A stretch of DNA of 64,000 nucleotides, from contig NC_012119.1 of NCBI RefSeq assembly GCF_030704535.1, positions 672,001-736,000 of the forward strand, given 5' to 3'. The translations under genes were made by a program, and so were the position numbers. Positions 40,077 through 50,400 of this stretch are shown one piece after another (the first letter of the stretch is position 1; every line of letters starts with the position of its first letter). Source of the DNA: Vitis vinifera. Lineage: Eukaryota; Streptophyta; Magnoliopsida; Vitales; Vitaceae. The notes under the pieces were generated by a model that was not told where the DNA came from, did no database searches, and saw nothing but the letters and a program-made list of their open reading frames with translations.

Positions 40077-40160
40077 CTGATCTACGACCACTTCTGATCA
40101 AAGATCAGCCCTCTCGTAGACCACTTCTGATCAAAGATCAGCCTGATCGTAGACCACCCT
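40077..40160. repeat. Palindromic hairpin repeat array C, upstream of atp9
   Basis: Two modules of the family are present in tandem. At 40082-40119, CTACGA and TCGTAG enclose CTGATC-AAA-GATCAG (40094-40108), giving a nested double hairpin. A second CTGATC-AAA-GATCAG follows at 40129-40143 and then CTGATCGTAGACCACCCT. The array lies about 275 bp upstream of the atp9 start codon. Confidence 0.88.
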
Positions 40161-40324
40161 GAAAGCCAATTGAATCAAATGGCTTTGCGGCTTTGTTGGT
40201 GTTCAGTGTACCGCACCGAAGCTTGTGTAGCCTATGCGAAGCAAGCCTATTTTTTGTAGGGTACAAGATCGAAAAGAATGCATTGGATTCCAAGTGAGAT
40301 GCCCAAGATAAAAGGAACGAGGTT

Positions 40325-40358
40325 GGTCTACGATCTTAAGCAGGCTGATTGTAAATCA
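40325..40358. repeat. Palindromic repeat module, inverted, just upstream of atp9
   Basis: GGTCTACGATCTTAAGCAGG followed by CTGATTGTAAATCA is the reverse complement of modules seen at 23083-23106 in array A. It is 77 nt before the atp9 start codon and opposite in orientation to array C. Confidence 0.8.
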
Positions 40359-40434
40359 TTTTATCCGAGAGGGCGAATCCATAACAAAAAATCGTGAAGG
40401 AAAAAGATAGCGTGACGAGAATTCTCAACTCGAG

Positions 40435-40659
40435 ATGTTAGAAGGTGCAAAATCAATGGGTGCCGGAGCTGCTACAATTGCTTCAGCGGGAGCTGCAATC
40501 GGTATTGGAAACGTGTTCAGTTCTTTGATCCATTCCGTGGCGCGAAATCCATCATTGGCTAAACAATCATTTGGTTATGCCATTTTGGGCTTTGCTCTAA
40601 CCGAAGCTATTGCATCGTTTGCCCCAATGATGGCCTTTCTGATCTCATCCGTATTCTGA
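40435..40659 (+). CDS. atp9: atp9, ATP synthase F0 subunit c
   Basis: The 74-residue product forms the proton-carrying c-ring of mitochondrial ATP synthase. It has two membrane helices: [20 protein letters not shown] and, after the polar loop ARNPSLAKQ, a second helix with the proton-binding Glu in [10 protein letters not shown]. Length and start (MLEGAK) are normal. Several serine and proline codons sit where the mature plant protein has leucine or phenylalanine (S7, S17, S45, S61, P64, S71, S72), the usual picture of C-to-U editing sites in atp9. The frame ends at TGA 40657-40659. Palindromic repeats lie upstream, a hairpin downstream at 40697-40724, and a 390-codon unknown frame begins 488 nt after the stop. 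Confidence 0.97.
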   Translation: MLEGAKSMGAGAATIASAGAAIGIGNVFSSLIHSVARNPSLAKQSFGYAILGFALTEAIASFAPMMAFLISSVF

Positions 40660-40696
40660 TCCATTGGACTTTTAGCGGATTCAGAGTTAGGTGGGG

Positions 40697-40724
40697 CCCT
40701 CTCATTCCTTAGGGAGTGAGAGGG
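40697..40724 (+). promoter_or_regulatory. Stem-loop 37 nt downstream of atp9 stop, likely 3' end stability hairpin
   Basis: CCCTCTCATTCC pairs with GGAGTGAGAGGG across a TTAG loop, giving 12 pairs with one G-U. Plant mitochondrial transcripts often end just after such hairpins, which protect against 3' exonucleases. The role here is inferred from position. Confidence 0.55.
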
Positions 40725-41147
40725 GTAAGGGGAAAGGGTGGGTGGCCCCTTGCGTTAGGATGAGTCCAGTGTAGTCGGATGGAACGGAAGCGCATATCGG
40801 AAACGAATCTGGCATCTATGGAACCCACGTGCGAACCTTCGGAGCTCGAAGTGAAACGATAACATCCGGAACTTTGAGTTTTCTATGGTAAACTTAGGCG
40901 AGTCCTTATAGACTACCTAGTTATGACACCTTGATGCACGTTGGTGCATTGGGGTGCACTGGTTGACGCGGAAGGCCAGCGTGGGGCCATTATAATGAAT
41001 TAGGTCACATGATCGGGAGTCGTCTGGGTGGGTAGGTCTATCCATACCCCCATCCAGGGTTGTTCCCATCTTTGAGCCTACTATTGCAGCTCATTATGGT
41101 CAATAGACCGAGAGTACACCTGGAAGCTTGGAATTGATTGCTAAACC

Positions 41148-42320
41148 ATGCACCACTTGTTGAAAGCGTTAATAACTGTAGCCCCTAAAAAGTGGCAGAG
41201 ATTTATGGCGGATTCTCGTATGATCAAGTATTACCGGGTACTCCGAAGATTGAGTCAGAAAGTCTTCTTATTGGGCACACGTGGTGGTACTCTTCTTTTT
41301 AATAAAGCGATGCCTTTACTCTTTGTAGCAACAATGTCCAGTCTTTTGTATCTTATTTGTATGAAACTCGGCTCAATGGATTTCTTTCAGTCCTTTCTTT
41401 CTAAAATGGGGTGCTCTCTTGGGAGTCGAGTCCTGTTGAGTAGGGGCTTAGGCTGTGAAGGATGGCTCCTTTTGGTTTTGATTCTATCCGCTTTCGGGAT
41501 CTTTGACGGAACCATAAGGAATATGATTCCGTATGTGGTCGTGGGAATCTTGTTTTTCGTGTGCTATCTGATTTCGATGTTTGGAATTTTCCATTTTAGA
41601 GATCTTTTTTGCGAGGTCTTCATATCTCTTTTAATAACGAAGGCCTCTCTTTTTGGTTCATGTTGTTCAAACAAGTGGGCGGCATTGGCCCTCGAGTGTT
41701 TTCTTCGAGCTCTCGATCCAGATTGGGCGCCCGCTCTTATGATTGGGCCTTACGGCACGGAAGCATCTTCTTCAGCACTGGATCAGGGTCAGCGACAGCA
41801 AGAGATCGAAGAGGTCTTTCCTACGGAGGCGGAAGCGTCTTATTCGGCACCGGATCGGGGTCAGCAAGAAATTGAAGAGGTCTCTCCCCCCCGTCTGGAG
41901 GGCATCACAACCATGGATCGTACAGTTAGACAAAATAAAAAGAAAAAGATCAATTTTTCTAAATTATTTAAAGATGTTTCCAGATTTCTTAAGTGTGGCC
42001 ACCACAGTCAGCCCCAGACACAGGATAAAATACCTCATTATATATATGAAGCAGACTATCCACAGGTACATCCTAATGATTCGGTAGACACGATACGCTT
42101 AAAGGTAGTTGCTCTCTTACAAGCTTGGTCTGGTTACGTTGTTCTTCGGGATGAGTACACCTGGTTGGACGTGGCACAACGCCTTGCTGACAAAGTAAAG
42201 ATCCGAGATGTTGTAACACGCGACGATTTCGTTTTACTAATGGACCGATTGCATAAACCTGACAGTGAATTATACCTTAAGGCCTATGAATTTTTAGCAA
42301 AAAGAAATAGGGGACCTTAA
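41148..42320 (+). CDS. Unknown 390-codon membrane-type ORF downstream of atp9
   Basis: This is the longest frame in the window. Residues 1-50 are basic. Likely membrane helices lie at about 55-73 (MPLLFVATMSSLLYLICM), 106-119 (WLLLVLILSAFGIF), 126-148 (IPYVVVGILFFVCYLISM) and perhaps 155-170. Residues 205-247 hold an acidic tandem duplication: ALDQGQRQQEIEEV is repeated as APDRGQQEIEEV. A lysine-rich stretch (KKKKINFSKLFKDV) comes next, and a soluble C-terminal part ends EFLAKRNRGP. I do not recognise the family. The layout of hydrophobic N-terminal part plus hydrophilic tail near an ATP synthase gene resembles chimeric ORFs of plant mitochondria, some of which cause cytoplasmic male sterility. 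That is analogy only. Confidence 0.7.
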   Translation: MHHLLKALITVAPKKWQRFMADSRMIKYYRVLRRLSQKVFLLGTRGGTLLFNKAMPLLFVATMSSLLYLICMKLGSMDFFQSFLSKMGCSLGSRVLLSRGLGCEGWLLLVLILSAFGIFDGTIRNMIPYVVVGILFFVCYLISMFGIFHFRDLFCEVFISLLITKASLFGSCCSNKWAALALECFLRALDPDWAPALMIGPYGTEASSSALDQGQRQQEIEEVFPTEAEASYSAPDRGQQEIEEVSPPRLEGITTMDRTVRQNKKKKINFSKLFKDVSRFLKCGHHSQPQTQDKIPHYIYEADYPQVHPNDSVDTIRLKVVALLQAWSGYVVLRDEYTWLDVAQRLADKVKIRDVVTRDDFVLLMDRLHKPDSELYLKAYEFLAKRNRGP

Positions 42321-43613
42321 GCGAGGAGACTCAAACCAGTTATTGCATGCGTACCTTTCTTTATATTAGAATATAACGCCAAATTCTCCGTTAGTTTGTT
42401 CCAAACCTATAATAACGACTCCACCTGTTCCGAACCGATATTCTATACGTATTTTTCTCGACACCAGTCTCTACTTACACACCTGGAACTCGTTTACAGC
42501 AACCGTTGCCGAACCTATACATGGCCTTTTATTCAGCAGGGACTCAACATCCCTTTCAACGAACAACCGTAAGCTGGCAAGATTGAATTAATGATGAAGG
42601 CTGAAGGGAACCAATAAAGTAGGGTTGTAACCGCTCTACTAAGGTTCTCATGAAGCTTTCCAGCCCCAATGAATGGGCCTTACTTCCCGCTGCTTACCTA
42701 TTTGAGAGAGACTGACGAGGCCTCGAGACGAAGAGCTCCTCTTAGGCAGACTCTCTCAGGTCCTGGTTTTCTGGGAATCTCTTTTGATCATCGGGTGAAT
42801 AAGCTGGTCCAGCATCAACATCATCCCGGTTGTTGTCCCTCTCCTTTGGCTTTCAAGGATAGGGTCCAGGTATAGAAGCTCTACTCGGGCAAGCAAACCC
42901 CTGAAACCTGAAAAAGGGAAGCCGCGGGCAAGAAAGATGAAGAAGCAAGGAAAGCCTAAAGCCTAAACAACAACAAAGTCTGAGCCAAGAGCTTCTGGTC
43001 TTCCATCAGCCCATTCACAGCTCAGAGTTTCGTCGAAAGAGCATTTCGGGATGCTTTAATGCCATGTTCTTTGCGGTTGAAGAAATGCCGTTGGGAGTCA
43101 AGGAAGGTTAGATTCTATTGAAAGGTCGGTAATCGAGGCCTAGACCTCTTGCAGGTAAGCCAGCCCCTGTACCAACATCTATATCAGCACCCATAGAAAA
43201 AAAGGAAGCCGCAGCAGCATATGGGACAAGTGGTAGGCTTAGATCATCATCTCGATTGGAAACTAGAGCACATAATCATGTGCTATGCTATGTATTTTCA
43301 ATCTCTCTCGAATACCAAGTCTCTTCTCCCTCCGAATTCCTACTCCCTATTTGGATATGATGAACAGCTGGTTGAGCGAGTAGACTACTTTGCCCTTTCT
43401 ACCCAAAGGTGATTGGGATCCTAAGGCATGAACATCTCCTTCGTTCTTGGTAGGCACAGACCCAGCTTTATCCACATAGATTCGCAGAAAGACGGCTATA
43501 AGAAGAAGAATCTTTCTCATACCGTGAGCTTGTGAGTCAGTCTTTCAGTGTCCCCCTGTCGTATTAAAGAAAGTACTGATTCGATGTTGTTATTAGCCAT
43601 TGTCATCTATTCT
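42321..43613. other. Spacer
   Basis: No gene is recognised between the 390-codon frame and the next unknown frame. The longest open frame, 68 codons at 42669, looks like chance. Confidence 0.5.
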
Positions 43614-44012
43614 CTAAACTCCTGTAGTAATATGGGAGGTGCAGACTGCATTCAACATTATTCCGATCAGTAGGGATGTAACTGTGTATGCTAGAGCACG
43701 CTTACCCGTATGTCGATGATGTTCTTCTACGGTCATTTCAGCTTCATACGCATGAAACTCGATTAATAGATCGTGGCCGGGAGCGGCCGCCTCCGGTCCA
43801 TACATTCGATTAGGGGTATGAATCAGGATGTCCTGCATTAGACCCAATTTAGTGGGACTTAGAACCACGGTGGGATCTATAGCGATGAGAGCTTGCGGTA
43901 CCATCTCCCAGAAAGCAAAGGATCCTAGTAACAAAGACATACTGAGCATTAGCTCGAGATAGCTGTCACCGTAAGGTCTATTCATAAGGCTCATAACCCA
44001 ATTGGAGAACAC
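43614..44012 (-). CDS. Unknown membrane-type ORF, frame open further upstream
   Basis: A 132-codon frame is counted from a GTG at 44012. The same frame stays open upstream to about 44112, reading SQSIVSNPSSRRTPDRESSD before PEVFSNWVMSLMNRPYGDSY. No ATG is seen in that extension; the first ATG inside is that of MSLMNR. Two hydrophobic segments are visible: LELMLSMSLLLGSFAFWEMV and, at the C-terminus, LAYTVTSLLIGIMLNAV, with a charged His/Glu-rich stretch between (EFHAYEAEMTVEEHHRHTGK). The composition is strongly protein-like, but I cannot name the family. The open frame ends near the start of a Ty1/copia fossil, so the N-terminal part may have been displaced by that insertion. Confidence 0.6.
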   Translation of the reverse strand: MFSNWVMSLMNRPYGDSYLELMLSMSLLLGSFAFWEMVPQALIAIDPTVVLSPTKLGLMQDILIHTPNRMYGPEAAAPGHDLLIEFHAYEAEMTVEEHHRHTGKRALAYTVTSLLIGIMLNAVCTSHITTGV

Positions 44013-44114
44013 TTCCGGATCCGACGATTCACGGTCGGGAGTGCGGCGAGAAGACGGGTTTGATACGATTGACTGACTAGGAAGTGAACTTAACTCCCCC
44101 TTTGGAGACCCAGT

Positions 44115-45060
44115 TTACTGCCACATAAGGGCACATAGGTACTTGTATTTCTTGTATATATACTCTCAAGTAAACCCCAATTGAGATAATACAACTATAC
44201 AGCCACCGTTTGTTTTTTCATGGTATCAGAGCTCTAGGATTCTAAACCTGCCGCTGTCATTGTTCTAGCAATTTCTTTCCTGCTGCATCCTCTCTCAATC
44301 TCCTCTGCCATGGCTGCGACACCATCTTCCACTGCTGAAATTTCCTCATCCATTGAAACATCATCTCTTCTGTTGTCTGCTGCACATATTGATATTCCCA
44401 GCCAGGTTTCGTCCTTAGCGGCATCGTCGTTGACCCAGGTTTTTAAGTCCTTGCCTCCTAGCACTCTTGCCGGACCTCCATCTGTCATCTCCACCACTGC
44501 TCTTCCTCCCTTCTTGACTCAGGTATCAACTTTGTCATCTCCTATTCTCCTCAAATAAATTCCTTCACCCTATTCTTTTCTTCTTCTTATTTCTCTACAC
44601 CATCATATCCTTCTGTTCTTCCTTCTTCTTTGTCACATTCTTATCAGTTTTCTATTTCGAATTCACTGCCTTCTTCCACTCTACTTGCTGCACCGAATAT
44701 TACCAATCAAACTTGATTCCACCAACTATCTTCTCTGGAAAGAGAAATTCCTCCCTGTTTTAATTAGCAACGACCTCTTAGGATACGTTGATGGCACTTT
44801 TCCTTGTCCTCCTCAATATACCTGTGATGCCGAAGGACGCTACACTCCCAATCCGGCTTACCATGCTTGGATTCGTACTGATCAGAGTGTGCGATCATGG
44901 CTCAACGCCACTCTCACTCAAGAGATGCTTCTTGATCTACGACCAACCTCTCCTCTTCTCCGCGATGTTTGGCTAGCTCTTGAGCGTCGGTTTGTCGATC
45001 AATCCACTGCCAAAGAGATTCAATTGAAGTATGACATGCAACATCACAAGAAAGGCAAGT
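44115..45060 (+). mobile_element. Ty1/copia LTR-retrotransposon fossil (LTR end, primer-binding site, gag start)
   Basis: TGGTATCAGAGC at 44221-44232 is the standard plant primer-binding site complementary to initiator tRNA-Met. It directly follows a stretch ending TTTTTTCA that looks like the 3' end of an LTR. Downstream frames carry a gag-type N-terminal region with KLDSTNYLLWKEKFLPVL and QSVRSWLNATLTQEM, as in plant copia elements. The piece breaks off near 45060, where a mitochondrial short repeat begins. Only the 5' end is present and it is broken. It came from the nucleus. Confidence 0.88.
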
Positions 45061-45102
45061 CGAATCCCAGGGTAAGACCTAAACCACTAATTCCGTCTAA
45101 TC
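45061..45102. repeat. Short direct repeat, copy 1 (other copy 50217-50252)
   Basis: CGAATCCCAGGGT...AGACC...ACTAATTCCGTCTAATC matches 50217-50252, with one substitution and an extra 6 nt (TAAACC or equivalent) here. It marks the right edge of the copia fossil. Confidence 0.8.
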
Positions 45103-46193
45103 GGCTTGGCCTATCCCCAGGTATTCCCTAAAAAATAATGTCATACAGCTCCTCATCACTGTCACTCTTTCTGGCATCTAGCTCAACGGTATCTGGTTCA
45201 ATGTTCGCTAATGTCTTTCGTTCGATGTGGTATTTTGATGTTAGGATGAAGATTCAATCCGAAAAAACTACCTATAAGACAGCTTAAGCCCCATTATTCT
45301 AAGCCTATTTAGCCTTACGCTGATTCAAAAGCAGCTCCCATTCCTCCAAGAGAAGAAATGGCACCAACATCGGTCACTGAAGCACCTTTCGTCACTGAAG
45401 GAGCTATCTTCCCCGGCAACAGAGTTGGATAGATGCCATGAAGCTTCCCCGGTCCCTAGGGAGGGCTTTCCGAGACCAATGCCTATATTCTAACTTTCCC
45501 TCTCTCTGGCAGCTATTGAAATGGAAGTTGGTGAAATGTACGATCGATTTCAGCTATCTAGGGCAGTAAAAGAGGCATTCCGTCTTTACTCCGGCTTGAC
45601 TATATGATGCCCTACTTTCCCGGTTTTCTGTGAATCCCGGGGAATATGGTATACTATGCCTTTTCGTTCTCATTCTGGTTCTGGCTGTTCACCTTCACTA
45701 ATGATTTGATTTTCGATCCTCTACCGAAGTCACACCTTGCCAAGATCAATTCAAGTAGAAAAGGGTTCCAAGCCTTATTATAGCACGCACAGGTGAGAGC
45801 ATCCCTACCTCTAATGCTTTGTACTTGAACTGACCGAAAGTCCTGTTTTGCTGCTTAAGGAGTGGCCTTCTAGGAGGTTTTCTATACCTCTTCGTCCCTG
45901 GCTTTTCTTCCTTCTCCCTTTGTTACTGACTTTGTTACAGATGCCGTACCTCTTCAGTCTATTGCTCCTAGGCCTATGGGTTCTAGAGTAGAGAGAATTC
46001 CTATTGACTTTCTTTCCCTCGGGGGAACTCCCTTAATCCCAGAAGTGACTGAACTCTCTTCCCTTCCGAAAAGAGCTGAAGTAGCCATGTTTGCAGCGCT
46101 TATGCCTGCAACGGAAAGAGCATTTGCGTATACGACATCTCATTCGGAGTGGGGATCACTCCTTTGGTTCAATGTAGGCTATCTTTCAAAAGA

Positions 46194-46212
46194 GCTGATC
46201 TACGACCACCCT
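46194..46212. repeat. Single palindromic repeat module
   Basis: GCTGATCTACGACCACCCT is identical to the module at 27805-27823, including the leading GCTG. It is isolated in spacer. Confidence 0.75.
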
Positions 46213-47408
46213 CTCGTCACTCCCTTGCTTGACAGTGAGGGAATCCTAAGTACGTCATTTCACCAAGCAGTCCTTCCTGCACTGAAAGGGGGGAAGCATC
46301 AAATTCCATGCCTCCCTCCCTATTGAATGGAGTTGCCCTATTATTAACATTTTCTGAAAGAAGTCCTTCTCTAACAAATCTACCAAGGAAAGATGCCACA
46401 AATCGGATTCTGTAACCTACTACCCTCGGGTTACTTTACTTAATCCCGGAAGTTCCTGCGCTTCCTTCTAGCCTACCACTGCTTGCTTTGCTGCCTACGA
46501 AAAAGCTTTCAAAGCAAAGAGCTTTTTCTCACCAGATGGGAACTGAAACACCTTTCGAACTGAACTTTCTTCCCCTAGCCTATGACAGCATTCCATAGCT
46601 CTATGCCTACCGTCTTTCTGGGTCACCCATCATTCGCACTGGTAAGTCAGGACCATATACCTCGGGTGCCTTCTGGTTGGCTTTCCAAAAAGCCTATTCC
46701 TGAGCTCCCAACCATTTCTGTATGATGTTCTAATACTGCGGTTAGGCCTTTTGATTAGACATAGACAATTCCTACTGCCAAGCTAAAGGAAAAGATCTCA
46801 CCTTCTTCGTCTCTTCTTGCTTTTTTAGTGGGGCACTTCACTCGAGCTAATCAGTCTTGGCTTGGTGCCGGGAATGGAAGAACATCTGATTCACCAATAG
46901 GCATATTACGAAGAAAAAGGCAATCTAAAGTGCCAATCTCAACTCCTCCTTCGGACCCTCACCTCGTTCAGTCTTGATGGCAGATAGTTCAATGTACGCT
47001 CGATTGCTAGTAGTTGGAGGGAGAGTTTGAAAGCCCACACTCAGTACTCAGTTACTTTTAAAAAGGCAGAGCTTAACCAGACTTCTCAGAAGGCTACGCA
47101 CCTGGCTTGGCCACTCCTATTAATAAGGTTTCCTCTCTCTCAATCTCACTCAATAATTATACGAAAGAAGGGGTCTCTCCTCTTCGCTACCTTTCCAAGA
47201 GGCAGAAGCTGCCCTAAGTCCTACAGTTCCTTCCTTTTGTTTTCTTTCAATGGCTGCTAGTTGAAATGTCAGCTCTCTTGCTTTCTCTTCGCCTGGTACT
47301 CTCCTAACTAAACTAGTAGACCTTCCTCCAAGAGCTAACTCGCTGGCACTTGGCTGGGGATCAACAACTATAAGGTATACCACCATCGGAAACTGATTCA
47401 ACTCTTGG

Positions 47409-47439
47409 TCACATTCAACCATCAAGAAAGAATCCACCA
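47409..47439 (+). repeat. 31-nt direct repeat, copy 1 (other copy 58324-58354)
   Basis: The stretch TCACATTCAACC...GAATCCACCA is exactly repeated at 58324-58354 in the same orientation, about 10.9 kb apart. Confidence 0.85.
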
Positions 47440-50400
47440 TTTAAACGGGTTTTCACTCTTTCGGGCGATTGCTCCACGCGTTCAAATGCTACCCACGTTC
47501 AGTTCAAGCCTAGAAGAGCTCCTAGTCCGACTAACATTGGGCTAGCTGAACCAGTTTCAAAGGCTGGATTTCCCCTTGTGCTTGTTCTTTCCCAACTCTA
47601 TATTGGCGGGAGAACCGATTCCCGAACTCTTCGGTATCTCGCTAGGTCCCAATGGCTTTGACTCGATTAACAGGAGCTCTACTTTCCTTTCGTCTATCTC
47701 TTTCCGGAATAGGTGTACTAGAGTACCTCAAACCTCAACTTTTCGTCACGATCCATGAGATATCTTTATGAGAAAGAGATACAAGAAAAAGGGGTTCGAA
47801 ACCATGCCCCTGATCTAATCTAAATAGCCGAATCCAAAGAGGCAACTCTACTCTTTTGACTCCACCATAGTGACTCGGGTAAACTGTCAAGTGAACGAGA
47901 GCCTGAGAGCAGGTGACCAAAACCCCAACCAGTTTAGACAAACACTAAGCATACAGGTAGAGAAAGTGCTCGAGCAGAGACAAAGCTAGAGAATTGTCCG
48001 AGTAGACAGACCAAAAAGGCCAAAGTGGAGCTAAGTTAAAAAACAGATTATTGACCGCGCATCCATCCCTTGACTAGCCTGAACAAGGAGCCTACTTTAG
48101 CGGAGTTCTCCTATAGTGGTGGCTGCTCTCCCCTAAGAGAAGAAAGATTTTGGTAGATCATTCCAGTTTTGCAGGACAGCGGGGAAAAGAGCCTTTTTGA
48201 TCGCTCTTCGTTGAGCCATCGTTTAGGGATCGGTCGGAGAGCGAGGGCGGAGTCGGTCCCGCTCCAATACACATACTTAATCTTCCTCGCCCAGGGTGGA
48301 GAGGCTTAGGCATGGCAGCATAGATGCCCGCTCAGTAATTCCATAGGGAGGGGTTTCAGTACTGGAGCTAGCCCACTTTACCGAGGTTACAGTGGGAAAA
48401 AAGGGCTAGTTCAGTTTGAAATCGACGATTTGTTCCGTTAAGAGAGGAGAGGAGGGAAGCAAGGAATTGATGCAAGAGAATGCCCTGCTAGTCTTTACAC
48501 AGAAGAAGAAGTGTAAGACGACGGGCTTTCTATCTCTTAGTCGTCAGGATATGGGCAATATACCCTTGCTGAAACTGGAATGAAAATCAATCCAATCAGT
48601 TTTGTTCAGTGGGCAAAGGCATAGAGCGTGAGTAAGAGATTCAAAGGAGGTCCTCGATTAGTTCATTTCGCACTTCTGTATCAATTCATTCCGTTCCGAG
48701 CTATGGTTCAGTCCCGGTTCAAGAAAGCCGAAGGAATGAAATGAATAACTTATCTAAGCGGATCCACCCAATAGGAAGATCGGAGATAGAGGAAAGATCT
48801 ATCGCAGAAGAAGAAGCGGGGAAGATCGCAATCCTACCAGAAAGACTAAAAAGAAAGCGCTTTGATAAGACTTAGCTTAAAAAGGAAGCAGTAATGGTTT
48901 TATAAAAAAGATATAAGGAGTTCGATTAAATACAGTATAGTATATAACAACAGATTCTTACTATTACAGTTATCGTAACTTTCTATCCTACCAGTTGGAC
49001 CAAAACGAAGGGCTGATGTCCGATGTTAAAAAGCAGTTCCTTTTATAGAAAACATAGTGTGAAATGAACTTTTCTTTATAAGAATCTTCAATGCGTAATC
49101 CTCTGTCTAAAGAAACAAAGGTGTTTTATGGCTTGTTGAGGCCACGGAGTACGGGAGGCCATTACATCCGCGGGTAAATAATGAAAAGTGGAATTTCCTC
49201 TATACCACGATTCATCCTGCCTCACTAGACTATTCGTGGGGTATACTCCCCCGGAAAGCTAAAGGATAAGCGGGACGAGTGCTATCTCCGAGACTCATCC
49301 AGGCAAAGAAAAAAGAAATGCTCTCTAGCAGAAAAAACCGGAAAAGGGGCATTGAAAGATTCACAGGCGAAGGGACGGGTAATAAACACTACGGTGGATT
49401 AGGTGTTTGCCTAATATCCCCAAGTATTCGAAGAGTAGTTCTTTCTTGAATTAAAGTACTTTTCCGAGCGAATGACATTTCAACTTCATCTCGACAAGAC
49501 TAGGCGGACGACTATTCACGAAAACCGACCCGACCAACTTTCGAATTAGGGTTAAAAGTTTAGGTAGCTTTGGGTGTGCTCTCTCTTACTGGTTTTAATA
49601 CTTTCACACACGACCATGATCAAAGGGTCAATGGGTGTCCACGTCATCAATCTTCACACCAACGTCTCGATCCGGTGAAGAAAATGGAGTCGTTCGATCT
49701 GGAGGATCCTAAACCTTCACGGGAAAGGAATGGAGTGGCTGAAAGGAGCGTTAGAGATTGATCCACCAGACGCGGCCTCCTCCTCTATGCTCTATGCAAC
49801 CGAAGGCCGAACGAGTCCCGGGATTAAGGGAGTGAAGCCCAGGGCAAGAATCAACCAAATAGGTAGAGTCCCGATAGACTGGGAAGGTAGTTGTTCCACT
49901 CCTCTTTCTCGATGTGAATCATAGCCCAGTTTCGTAAACAAGGGAATGACCTATAGAAAAGGTTGACTTCAACGAGTTGGGGAGCGAAGCAACTTCCGGT
50001 AGCTACCGAGCGTAGAGTTAGCTTTTGGCAGCTCATGAACCGACCGGTCTTACCAACCTTAACTAGAGGGGCATCCCCGGTTGTAGCTCTTTTTTTGCAC
50101 CGGAGGTGCTTGTCCTGGCAAGGCTGGTTCAACTCGTCCGTAAACTTTCATGCTAGCAGTGCTGCCCTGTGAACTTTAAAATCATCCGGGTCGAGCAGGT
50201 TTATTGAACAGGGAGGCGAATCCCAGGGTCAGACCACTAATTCCGTCTAATCTACTCTATCTAGATAAATTCTCCGTATTATAAGTTCTCCAATAAGAGG
50301 AGTTTACATTTGAGAATACTTTCCCCGCTCTAGAACAATAGTCAGTATAGTTGGCCTTAAGCCTAGCTGTGTTACGGAATCGTGTTCAGGTCTTTCCTTT

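Noticed and set aside
41609-42087. Two overlapping plus-strand frames of 88 and 114 codons
   Set aside because: They lie inside the 390-codon ORF in other frames and share its repeat, so they are shadows.
44934-44951. CTTGATCTACGACCAACCTC resembles the palindromic repeat module
   Set aside because: It lies inside the copia gag-type coding stretch and encodes LLDLRPTS in frame with it, and the CCACCCT end is not matched. A chance resemblance is more likely.
47790-47810. GGGGTTCGAAACCATGCCCC looked like a tRNA T-arm
   Set aside because: No D-arm or anticodon stem fits at the proper spacing on either strand.
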